NCBI GenBank assembly: GCA_013398015.1
Contig: VZRR01005724.1
Coordinates: 700,831-764,830 of the forward strand
DNA: 64,000 nucleotides
Direction: 5' to 3'
Origin: Oreocharis arfaki
Taxonomy: Eukaryota > Chordata > Aves > Passeriformes > Paramythiidae
The notes beneath the pieces were generated by a model that was not told the origin of the DNA, searched no databases, and worked only from the letters and a program-made list of their open reading frames with translations. Position numbers and translations under genes: made by a program. Below, piece after piece: positions 37,213 through 48,500 of the stretch; position 1 is the first letter of the stretch; each line of letters opens with the position of its first letter.

Positions 37213-39359
37213 ATTTGCTATTTTTAAGTTGAAGGCAGATGGTCTCTTCAGCTTAGTTCTTGCTTTTTCTTCAGAAGGCTGTGTACCTTAACTTCACAAA
37301 GCATCCTGAGGTCACTAGATGCCTGCACGGGCATTCAGCAGAGGTCAACAAACAAAGTTCAGAAGATAACGGTGTGCTTTTCACCCCTTCTACAAACACT
37401 TTAACAGAGTATTTTGATGGAAGAGTAAAGGAAGAACACCCATCTTCCCAGCTCACAACTTTCCCTGTGACATTTGGCAGTGATCCTGACCAAGCCGGAG
37501 GTGCTCAGGGTTCTGAGGAGCAAATCAGCATGGCTTGTGCGGAGAGACTCATCTGAACCTCTTGTAACACATGAACAAAGTTACACAGAAAGAAACAACC
37601 TTTTGTTAAGCTACAGTAGAGTGAAAAAAACCCCACTGAATCCCAAAGGCTTAGAAAGGAAACTGGTTTTTTATCTTAACTGAAGTAAACCATGACCGAT
37701 ATCACTATAATACAAATACTTAAAATATCAGAGTGGTTTATTGCTTACTATTATAATATTTTCATAATGAGGGAGCCTTAAAAAAATTTTCCTGTGGAAT
37801 AATAGTATTACCTGGAATCTGAAATAAATTCCCCTCCTTACTTTGCATAGTAGTCTATTTCTTGTCTAAATGACACTCAGCCAGTGCTTATTACTGAATA
37901 TAACCTGCAAATGATCAATAGAGCCTAAAAAAACACATTATAAAGATCTGCATGTTTCCCGGGATAGAGATAAGATCCACTGAATCTGTAAAAGTGCCCA
38001 CCTGTTACAGGTAACCTTGCAATAGGGTCTACTTCAATGTTATTCACTCTCAAGGATGAGCCAGTGATTCTACAAAAATAAAGATGCCAGAAAACACGTC
38101 AATCTGTGTCCTGTATGCTTACTGGAGTTAGAGTGCTCTACTGTTATCCTTCCTAACAGATTGTACAGCATCTCTATTTTTAATATTTCTAGCACATTTG
38201 CATCGACAAACTGATGTCTCTGAGAAGCAGGGGAGCAATGTCATTTTCCTCCCTTCATCTGTGTTCTCCCCTTAGTTCTAAGGCTTTCTTCCTCTCACAA
38301 ATAGGAAGACTCACACAAATTATAGGAATCTCAAGAATCACATTATTTTTGTAATTTGACTGGAGATGCAAGTTTCAAACCCTTATAAGAGTATGGATAC
38401 ACTACTCATATTTCCTTTTCCCAAAACTCACAGGACAGCAGAGAATTAACTCATCTGATTTCGATTATGCAGGTGGTCTTCTTAAAACAAGACACTGTGG
38501 AGACACAGTATCTGCCTCATGCAGCCCTGCTGATCTTCTCGTCTTAGCTATGATTAGTTGTTTTCCTCTTTCCTCAGTTTCTCAGAATAGGATAAATCCT
38601 CATCTAACTGAACAGGAAATGAGACTATGAACCTGTGCACAGTGAAAAAGTGGCTTCTGCCTGGATCTGGGAGCACAGAGAGAGCATCAAGAGCAAAGCC
38701 CAACAGCAGATGAACTAAAGGAGAATGGGTCATGTCACTACAGGCTGTCAATGGATACAAATACCACTAAAACTTGCCAGGCTCTGGGATGTCAGCTAGA
38801 GGTTGGTAGCACATTACACACAGTGACATATTTCCTTATTGTTCAGCTTTGGTGAACAGTTAGCAGTATGATGTTCTTGTGTACTTCTGGCATTACCGTA
38901 GCACTTCCCAAGTTTGGCATCATCTGTTCTTCAGCGAATATTTTTTCCCCCTGTAGGAAGCTTTAACTTACCTCTAAGATCTTGCAGATGGATGAAACTA
39001 CAAGAACTTAATGACACACATTTTCTGAGTGGACATCTCTTCTCTTCCTTACCTCAAGAACCTTATCAAAAACGGATTTATGGCACTGGCCCTGGCACAC
39101 AGTTCTTCCTTGCTCCTATTACATGCTTTTCATTATATAGTGCTACAGTTTTGCTATAAACATCCCTTTGATTGTGCAGAATCTTTACTACAAAAGTTCT
39201 ATTACAGAGAGTGAGATAACTTTCACATAACCTTAGGAGAGCTTCTGCCTTTGAAGGGTTTTTTTATTAATATTGTGCTTATGCTTCAACCCTACCTATA
39301 ATCTTTCCTATATAAAGATTCCCTTTTCATTCCATAGATGCATGCTTCCAGTAATCTGT

Positions 39360-39600
39360 AATAACAATGAGCATTTGCAGTTACATACATAATGCATTTT
39401 TATTTTAAATGCAAGTGCAAAGCCAGATGTTGAAAGCTCACTCTATTTAACCTTCACTATTAATGACACAACACAGAAGAGACAGTCCAGTGGCACCATT
39501 AAAGCCAACATTAATAGCACCAGTAAATTTAAGAAGGTGAAGTTTTCCCATGAAAACAATATTGTAGTAACGAATGAAAAAAATAAAGGATAACCTGATG
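39360..39600. promoter_or_regulatory. Candidate conserved non-coding block
   Basis: This stretch runs from GAGCATTTGCAGTTACATAC through ATTAATGACACAACACAGAA to ATAAAGGATAACCTGATG. It is AT-rich without simple repeats and has several TAAT and ATGCAAnT-like words (AATGCAAGTGCAAAGCC). No repeat family or coding pattern is recognised. Confidence 0.18.
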
Positions 39601-39670
39601 TTCCACTTTGTTTATCGTAGTCACTGCACTTGTGTTAGGATTGTACAAACCATTCAAGCTGTCACAATTT

Positions 39671-39701
39671 TTATATATGTATATGTATATATATATATGT
39701 G
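39671..39701. repeat. (TA)n / (TATG)n microsatellite
   Basis: Alternating TA with three TATG interruptions, about 30 bp; likely length-polymorphic. Confidence 0.95.
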
Positions 39702-40689
39702 ATGTGGTCTAGGATCTAATCTTCTTCTAAATTATGTTTAAATCAGCAGAGGTTACACATCTCTATGGCTGTGTCCTTATGCCGAGAAGACAGAAAAGGA
39801 TCTACATAGACTGAGAAACTCGCAGGTTGGCAAACTGGTTTTTACACCTTGCTTGTGTGCTCTGCTAGTCCCAAAGATTTCAGTCTCTTATTTACATCTA
39901 ACGAGACACATATGTGTTATGCCAAGCTGTTCAGTTGTCAGCCCTTTCCTGAACTCTTTGTAGCAAAAATACTGTGCACAAACCTTTTGTTCCCTGAAAG
40001 AAAAGAAACTCTTTTTGAAGAGGAAACACAGCAAGTAGAACAAACTCTTGTCGGCCCTGAGGTCAGGTTATCTCAATGAGCAACTGTAAAGAGTAGAGAC
40101 TGTTCCTGTATCTTCTTTCCCAGAGCGGCCACCTTCTAAGGAAAAGTCCCAACAAAGCAACAGCTTTGTGACAGTTGCATGCATCCCTACAGGAACACCA
40201 ATTATTTTCAACACCGTTTTCTAAATCACATGCCATGGGAGGAAGCAAAGTGTATGTGTATTACTCCAAAAGATAACATTTCTTGTAGCGTTAAGGGAGC
40301 TGTGCCAATAGGCTCTGTGTGGAGTACTTAGCGTATCAAGCAGCAGATTAATTGTTAGCTGCACCACACAATTTACTTTAAGTGAATGCATCAGTTTGTA
40401 ACTGTATGAATGCATATTGACAAATGACTGATTCTTTGTAGTTCTGATGAATAGAAAAGGCTGTCATAACAAATTGCTGCTGTTCAGGAACAGGTATCTA
40501 GAAAAAGCTGATGCACGGAACACTTGTGACTGTTGCCCAGCACTTCACAAAATAAAAGCAAAACACAATGGTTTTGTAACATTCATAGTTCTGCCATCCA
40601 TCACTAGGAATTCTTTTGCCATTCATGCAGACATAATGAGCCTTGCCATAGGAATTTCAGCTGTATTTAAAAACAGCGTCCATTAGAGT

Positions 40690-40990
40690 CTGTGTATTGT
40701 AAAAGGTTGGTTTATGCACAGCTGTGCTACTGATACGTAGTTGTGCTGCCCATGTTTGCAACATCGTAACACCACAGCAGCTGTGTTTTTTCTGGAGGAA
40801 AAGTGATCTCTAAAGGATCACATTAAAATTCCTTGATTTTGTCAGGAAAAATGTGACCTAATATTCATCGCTTCCAAACGAATGTCGTATTTCAATTGAT
40901 GATAGTCTGTACCGTTTATGATATTGAACAAGGACGATATTTCAATCTCTTCTATCCAGAAGGATGATGATCTATGTTTGACTTAAATCA
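40690..40990. promoter_or_regulatory. CpG-retaining non-coding block (candidate enhancer)
   Basis: Within an otherwise CpG-poor window, five CpGs lie in 68 bp (40869, 40879, 40886, 40913, 40935), with two more just upstream (about 40735 and 40767), in sequence that is clearly not a CpG island. The block also has a perfect 6-bp inverted repeat, GTGATC/GATCAC with a 7-bp spacer, near 40805-40823, and a repeated ATTTCAAT word. CpGs are normally lost quickly through methylation, so their retention in AT-rich DNA suggests constraint or hypomethylation. No gene or repeat is seen. Confidence 0.28.
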
Positions 40991-42569
40991 GTTAAAAAGG
41001 TCATATCTTTGTTTCCTCAATAAAACATAAATATAGTTATTTTTTAAAATGTGATATTTATCTCCCTTGTTACCAGTTATAACTGACAAATAATACAGAA
41101 AGAAGAAATAGAAACCTATCTCATTAACTGAGTTCCTATAACATCAGGTTGAATTGCATTAAAGAACAATTCCAGTGTTAAGAAATGTGCTGTGTGATTT
41201 CTTACCAGCACTCCTGACTTCCCCATTTCATAGTCTTAATACTGACTTTAGATTAGACATTAAACCTCATACATTTGCATCAGCCAGAAAATTTAGTCTC
41301 CTGCTTTCAATTTGGCCAAAGAAATGCTCCTCTACTTCCAACATCTGGCTGCCTTAAAAAGATGGAAGCCTCCTCCATCCCAACTAGTGTGGTAACAGGA
41401 AGGTTAAAACGCAGTAGATGACAATGGGTCTGATTCTGACAGAAAATGCAGGTGTCTGCTCAGTATTTGCATCCTTTCAGACACAAAAGGATGGCACAAA
41501 GCCTGATGAGAACAAATCATGGGGTCTGTTCACAAGCAGCCCACGTGGAAGTTCTGGCTCACTGAGAATTGAAAGCCTGTGGTAAGGACAGGTCTCATTC
41601 AAGAAGAATATCCATAAATGTGCACATTTACTTACATAAACTTAACTGCGCTCCTTATTTGAAGAAAATAAGCCATTTCTTGGGGCATTTTCCTGACTAA
41701 AAATAGGTAAATTAAATCATCCTACTGCCCTTTTCTCTTCTCGTATCAGGCACAGAGACAGATCCTTCATGCCGTGTAAAATGTTGCCAACATAGCCTAG
41801 TTTAAGAACAGTCCCTAAAAGCATACCTTATCTTGGTATCTGCTCCTATCAACAGTTCAGGAGTGTAAGCCTCTCAGGTCTCTCCATTGCTCCTCTCGAG
41901 CTCAATGGTAACACTGATATCAGGTACCCACTTCCTCTGGTCCCTTAAATATTTGAGGACAATACCTCTAATAAATAGATCTTTTGCAAGTTCCAAGATG
42001 ATAACTGGCATTTTATGTCCAAGAGTAAACATAGAAATACAGATACATGGCCCCTCCTACTAAAAAAATTCTCAAAATTTCATATTATGTTCTTGCAGAA
42101 TTTGAAAGTAGCATATCAAAGCTTTAGTTATCTGTTATTTGTAAGTCTAAATGAGTTTTGAGAGATTTTTTCCTATTTTTCTTTAAAATAAAAAATAGAT
42201 ATTCACTAACATCAGCAAATACCTTGCACAACTGGTACATTCACAGGAATAGAAGTATCACACAAATATCTGCTTACCAAATGCCAAACCCACGGGGAGG
42301 GTCACAAAGAAATCTGATTTGTCTTCCCTTTTAGAGCTCTCTTGTCATTTGATCATAAAGAAAAAAGAATAGGATACAATTTTAAAAGGTCGATTACTCG
42401 TAAGTAAATGGTTGATGACAGTCCACAGAAAGAGCCTAGAAACACCCCATAGGCTGAAATAGGCTTTATTAAGTTTTTAAGTGCTTCCATGCAAAAAAAT
42501 GTGTTCAAAATACATTCTGATGATTTATAAGCAGAAGGAGTTAAATTGGACAATTATATATTCAATACT

Positions 42570-42880
42570 AATTAACTCACTTGTTAATTGCCGGTTTTTT
42601 TGATATTCTGAATTCTTCAGATGTGCTAATGTGTGCATATGGCAAGGTTGTGACATCATGAAATACGCATGAATATAGTCGTGACAGCTAAGTGTTTAAA
42701 ACCCAGATAAGAGAAAAATGCTGTTTTAAAGATGTTATTTCCCTTTATCTTCGGTTCAGTTTATGATCCTTTTCATTACATTGCCAAAATGCACACGATC
42801 TTCCTTGTAGCATCGTAAGAGCTATTTGGCTACTCCACCTTCACGTATTTGGATTATTTTTAAGGGTAATCTCAATCTTA
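42570..42880. promoter_or_regulatory. CpG-retaining non-coding block (candidate enhancer)
   Basis: Contains about seven dispersed CpGs in 300 bp (in GCCGGT, TACGCA, GTCGTG, TTCGGT, CACGAT, ATCGTA and CACGTA), CRE-like TGACATCA near 42652 and GTCGTGAC near 42679, and GATAAG near 42708. It is not a CpG island and not a recognised repeat. As with the block at 40.7 kb, CpG retention in AT-rich sequence hints at function. Confidence 0.22.
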
Positions 42881-43136
42881 AAAATCTTTTGAATTTGGAT
42901 TGTTTTATTTGAGAACATGTAGAGTGTATATTTAACATATGTTTATTTTTTTAAAAATCATATATTCTCCTTGAACAATACTTTCAATACAAATTTTATC
43001 TGTCAATGTGCATACTTGTAACGCTAAATATTTCCTGCAGCAAGTCAGACAACACCACAACCTATTTCTACTACTTTTGTATCAAAGTAGCAGGAGTAAG
43101 CCATTTTTAATTTAAACTATTTTTCCTGAACAAATT

Positions 43137-43154
43137 AAAAAAAAAAAAAAAAAA
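43137..43154 (+). repeat. Poly(A) run
   Basis: Eighteen consecutive A, followed by GAAGG and a short TTTGACTC duplication. It lies 300 bp upstream of the CR1 fragment at 43.46 kb and is not part of it. Confidence 0.95.
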
Positions 43155-43458
43155 GAAGGTTTTGACTCTTTGACTCTTTTTGGCCCATCTGTAGCAGTTT
43201 AATGCAGGAACCAAGTATTGGTTCACCGGGTTTCCACCAATTGAGATTCATGTGATTAGCTCATTCAACAGGTCTTCATTTCTTCCTTCCTATAACACCA
43301 CAACCACACACCCACTGAACACTCTTTCCATACCTACCACCCATAATATTTCTCTCAGCCTCTACCTATCCAGATGGAAATTTGTATATTCAAGTGCAAT
43401 TTAATTTCCACTTCCAGCCAGTCCTCACTTTTGAGTACACTGTCGCTGTGATATAATA

Positions 43459-43632
43459 AAATCATAGAATTATAGAATGTCCTGTGTTGGAAGGGACGTT
43501 AAAGATCACCTAGTTCCAACCTCTCTGCCATGGGCAGGGACACTTTCCACTAGACCAAGTTACTCAGAGCTCCATCCAGCCTGGCCTTGAACACTTCCAC
43601 GGATGGAACATCCACACCATCTCTATCACATC
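43459..43632 (-). mobile_element. CR1 LINE, short 3' end fragment
   Basis: The plus strand begins with the inverted CR1 terminus (AATCATAGAATTATAGAATG), then 'TGTTGGAAGGGACGTTAAAG', 'ATCACCTAGTTCCAACCTCT', 'CTGCCATGGGCAGGGACACT', 'TCCATCCAGCCTGGCCTTGA' and 'ACACTTCCACGGATGGAACA'. This is the classic inverted CR1 3' end, with the element on the minus strand. It is severely 5'-truncated (about 175 bp) and well preserved. It lies 1.3 kb upstream of the tandem duplication at 44.98 kb and is the first recognisable transposon after 17 kb without one. Confidence 0.93.
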
Positions 43633-44974
43633 AAAGTTGGTTTATCTTTAGAAACTGATACATGGTTGTATTTTTTCACAACAAAACTGTAGTCAGACCT
43701 CTCAAAACCTTGTTTTTGCAAGCATGAGGCCTTGGGTCAATGCTGTATTTCAGACATCAGCTGTTTATATTCTTCTAGATAAAAAGAAGTATTTCCCTGA
43801 TCTGTCTGGTGACAGTGAGGAATATTTGGGTCCTTTTTAAAATACCAAGATGCAAGCTATTCCCCAAATGTCGCTGTGTTATCAAGAAGTTAAGTCATCA
43901 GCCCTTCAGAAAGAAAGCACATATACAGAAGTGTGGGGTGTATTTTCCCTGGGTACTGAAATTCCTAGTAATGATACACTGGTCAGTCTGTAGCCAAGTC
44001 CATCCTCTGGGTCCTTGTCTCAACCAGTTCTACCACTGGCCTTACAAACATTCCCAGTTAACCTAATACTCAAAAAGATATATCTAAATGTCTTCAAAAA
44101 ATGTCAGGGTGACATTTTATATTAATGTTGGCTAAACAGCAAAGTCTCTGAAATTATTTTGAGGAGGTGGGTTTCTTTTGGGAAGAACTGGAAAGACATC
44201 AAACGAAGGTCTTAGTGACATGAGAGACGTTGAAACCTGCCTTTACCCTGTCCAATTTGAGGGCCAGCTGGCTGGTTCTCTGCAACCAGAATGCTCAGCA
44301 AATTCAGAGATCATTCCTTCCCAGTGCAGTTGTTGCCTATACCAGCATCTTCCTAAAATAAATCAATTTTAAATAAATCTCTATTTTCTGAACTAGAAGA
44401 ATTTCACCAAAAATGTTCCCCCTGCAACTGTATTGACTTCATTCCATTACTGTCAGTGTTCATTGGCTGGCTCCCTTAATCTGACACCCACCAGATAACT
44501 TTATGCAAAAGCACTCAAAAACATATCATTATATTTTGAATTGAACTTCATTATTAACCCTATCACATATGCAGTGATTTCTAGAATTTAAATATTTTCT
44601 AAATTAAGGATACTATCTGGGGGCTTATTTCTCTACAGCAATGCTAACACTAGAAAATAAATAAATAACTAACTCCTAAAGCATTAAGGGAGAGGAAAGA
44701 AATATTTAAAGATTTATTCAAAAAAGCTTGAAATTATTTGGCCTGCAGGATCTGTTTCAAAATGAAAAACATTTCTGCACAGATATATGCATATTTTCTT
44801 TCCCATATGCAGAAAAGTAGCACAATCTTCAAGAGGCATACAGTATCTGACTTTCAATACCTACAGCCTCCTTTGCTTAAGAATAAAATCAAAGCTACTC
44901 AAAGCCCTGGGTCACATCTTCAGTTAGCCATTTCACACGCAACTTTTGAAGAAGAAAAAAAAAAGAATTGCATG
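43633..44974. other. Gene-free DNA upstream of the duplication
   Basis: I see no gene, repeat family or regulatory motif cluster. Confidence 0.7.
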
Positions 44975-45529
44975 GGTCTAATCCAAACCCTTTGAAGTAA
45001 TTTTTTGAGGTTCAATGGACTTCCAATCACGGGTTTGGGTTTTTTGTTCAGAGTACTTTTCTCTCTTTTTTTTTTTTTAATTTTTTTTATTATTTTTTTT
45101 TTTTAATTTTATTTCAACAAAATTCTTCAGTGCCAGTTCACAACAGTGGAATTATTCTGAACAGGTAAAAGCCACTTTTTTTTTTTTTTTTTTATCAAAA
45201 TCTATTTTTTCCGACTATTGTGTAAGATACTTACGTTTTGCATGAAGTACAANGGTCTAATCCAAACCCTTTGAAGTAATTTTTTGAGGTTCAATGGACT
45301 TCCAATCACGGGTTTGGGTTTTTTGTTCAGAGTACTTTTCTCTCTTTTTTTTTTTTTAATTTTTTTTATTTTTTTTTTTTTTTAATTTTTTTTCAACAAA
45401 ATTCTTCAGGGCCAGTTCACAACAGTGGAATTATTCTAAACAGGTAAAAGCCACTTTTTTTTTTTTTTTGTTATCAAAATCTATTTTTTCCGACTATTGT
45501 GTAAGATACTTACGTTTTGCATGAAGTAC
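44975..45529. repeat. 279-bp direct tandem duplication (two copies, probable assembly artefact)
   Basis: Copy 1 covers 44975-45252 and copy 2 covers 45254-45529, in register at an offset of exactly 279 bp from GGTCTAATCCAAACCCTTTG to TACGTTTTGCATGAAGTAC. I count five substitutions between the copies, mostly inside or beside T-runs, plus G/T and G/A changes near 45131/45410 and 45159/45438. Apart from a possible one-base difference at the very end of copy 1 there are no length changes. The internal sequence holds several T homopolymers of 12-18 bases. A lone N sits at the junction. Confidence 0.97.
45253..45253. other. Single ambiguous base (N), probable contig join
   Basis: This is the only undetermined base in the window. 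It falls exactly between the two copies of the 279-bp duplication, which is what results when two contigs overlap but are joined end to end with a minimal gap instead of being merged. Confidence 0.9.
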
Positions 45530-48500
45530 CAAAGATGAAATAGAACTGAAAAAAAACTGCTGAAAACTTTTGAGTTACAAAACCCAGGTAGGTTGATTTA
45601 TCTTTTCCATGACTGATGCTGTTGTAAAGCCCCATTTTCTGAAGGTCAAACATATTGAAGGAAAAAGCATCAAAAGTTATGACAAGCCTAAGATATTCAG
45701 AAGTTGAAGTAGAGGAATCCTTTGCTTGAGGACTCCCAAAGGCTTTATTGCCAGTGATTCACTGTATGACAGGGAGCAATTAACACCTCTGCTGCAGACC
45801 ACTTCCTTGGTAAAACAAACTGGAACACACTACCTATGCTGGGAATTTGAGAAGGTGGGAGTGGCAGCTTAGTCGTTTTTGAAATTTGTAAAAATACACC
45901 TGGTCTCTAAACTAAGAGTACTATTTTCCTCCTCCCACAAATGAAAGTATATCTAGATTAAAGAAAAAAAAGAAAAATTAAAAGCCTTGCCAGCCCTGCA
46001 AAAACACTCTGGTTTCCAGATGCTGAAGAAAGATGAAAATAAGGCAGGATCTTCATTGTGCCCAGAAGCCCAGGACAGTGGATCTAAGAAAGGGCTTATG
46101 CGGATATTGTCATATCACAGCTCGAAGCAAAGGGGTTTGAAGCTGCGAGGGTGACAGACACAACTAATATTTGATGCCAGGTTTGTGCAGTCCTGTAAGA
46201 TCCACACTTGGACAGGGGAGGTGTGCATACACAACACTTGCACTAAAAGTACTCAAGGCAGCTCAGCTGCCCTGTCTTGGCAATTCCAGGTCCCTTTAGC
46301 TTTAGAATTAAGCAGGGTTCAGTTGCTATGGAAACAAATTTTATTTTTTTCTAAATACTTCTGTCAATATGAACACACAGTATATTGTAGTCTCAGCTGA
46401 CAGAATGGCTTATGCCCTCTTTGCTTCGACATGAATATGTGCATTTATGCAGAAATGGACGGATTGGTTATTTCTTATATGACTGACTGCACTCCTTTTG
46501 GCATGATATGCTCTTGTGAATAGTCAGGTGAGAACAGCCCACCTACTTTCATGATAGTAAATTAGTCTGTCTGATTCAGAGAGGAAGTAAGAGGCGGGGA
46601 AAGGAGAGCAAGAATTAAAGTTTTGTGCTGTTCTGCTGAAATTCAAGCCACACAATCCCCACACACCCATGCATATAAAAAGAAGGCTCTGGAGATGTAG
46701 AAGCTCTATAGAAAAGAAAATTTTAAGACCTGACTGGCCTTTGGTTATGTAAGAAAATGAAGATTGAGCAGCTGCACTGACATTTCTTTTCTGGATAGCA
46801 GAGGACTGGAGTGACTCACTCCTCATTGCTATGCCAGCATACCTCTTCTACACAAGTTTTGATTAAGGTTAAAAACAAATGAGAAGGCGATGCATTTCAA
46901 CCTGCATCAGTGTGTTGCTGACAAGCAGCATGAGTAAGTGACCTGCCACAACGGCCGAAGCCAAAGTATTCTCATTTGGATAGCTCAAGAGCAAGTATTT
47001 CTCATGTGAAATTCAGAAAGGGCATGCTATATAGAAATGAAATTAGGTTTTACTCTTGCACTGCGAAAGTCCATAGAGCCTACATGCACAGATATTCATG
47101 TCATATAAAAGAATGCCTGAATTACCATGCACAATGAAATATAAATGGCAAATATAAAAAACTAATACGGTATATGATGAATTAAGTGTGGAGATAAAAA
47201 CAGACACAGCATAATCCGTACCTGCCTCAGGTAATGATAAAACTTGATCAAGAAAGAATAGGCCTGTACGTATGCAGGATATTAGTCAGAGCTCAAAGCG
47301 AAATATTAGTCAGAAACTAAGACTTCCTTAGCAAAGCATGCAAGACACAGAAAAGCTGTGCAGGACTAGCCAGAACATTTTGTGCTGAGCTTCAAGTCCT
47401 GCAGTTAGCACCTTTTCACCTCACACCTCATGCTAATTCTTGCTCAGGAAAGATATCAGTGCCCTCACACACACAGGTAACACTGGTCCTTCAAAAGACC
47501 TTTTGGGCTTTTTTCAAACTCCCACCCACACCACTTCAAAGTGACCAGGCAGGTACAAAACCTCTCCCAGATATCACCCAACTCTTAAGGGAAGCTCAAC
47601 TAAATACCATCTGTGCAACAGAAGTTCTTAACCATGCCCTGGACACTATCCCAGAAGGTGCTTCTGTGAGCTTCCTGTCTCTCTTATGCTGACCCCAGGC
47701 CTCTTGCCTCAGAGAAGCAAGGGTAATCCCATTCTCAGTGAAAGTCATCACAAGCCACATCTGTTAAGTGCAAGAACAGCTGACCCTAGAGGGCAAGACA
47801 CCTTCCTGCACACAGTAACAAATAAATGTATCATCTATGAGAGTCAGATCACTGACCAAGCGAGAAAACACAGGTAGAGACAGAATCATTTGCTTTTCCA
47901 ATAAAGCAAATGACCAATTCCATACCCATCAGCCAGGGAACATTAGTGGAAATTAGAGGGAACATTAGTATTTGACCTTCTAGTTGGTGGGGCTGGTGAG
48001 TTTTCATACAGGCTGTTCCAGAAGGGGGATGTTGCATCTGTTTCACCCTTTAGCAGCACAAAATCACACAACAGTAGAATTCAGGGCACCATCAGTGTTC
48101 TAACCTTTCCATGACAGTTAAAAACAGTGTCCTTTTCATTGCTTTTCATATACTTCTAGATCAGACAAGTCCTGATCTTGAAGGTTATCACCACGAACAG
48201 GAGATTCTATGCTTATTAAATCTGTCACTATTCTAATGAATGCACTTGTGATGCTGGGTCTCACAACACTGGCATCTGTCCTTGAAACACAAATTGATGT
48301 CACAACTTCTTTTTTATTTTTTTCCCACATAGGCCTTTGAACAATTTTGATCTATTTACAATCTATAGTAACTTGATAGTTTGCAAGAACTAGATTTGAG
48401 CTAGCTATGTATGACATCCAAAGATGTCATTTTTGTGTTATTAGTCTTATGAGTCATCTGTCTCAATCTCATAAGAGTGGAAACTCTTAACAAAAGAACA

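Larger units (their letters stand above)
26052..43458. other. 17-kb stretch without recognisable transposons or genes
   Basis: The longest stretch in the window with no CR1 or other repeat family that I can recognise. It holds most of the regulatory-looking blocks (28.7, 30.6, 39.4, 40.7 and 42.6 kb) and microsatellites. Two CCACGTGG E-box palindromes occur at 36062-36069 and 41541-41548. No exon-like frame with flanking splice sites was seen. Confidence 0.65.

Noticed and set aside
37474..37560. Segment with slightly GC-richer, protein-like frame
   Set aside because: Two overlapping frames are both open. No similarity recognised and no splice context.
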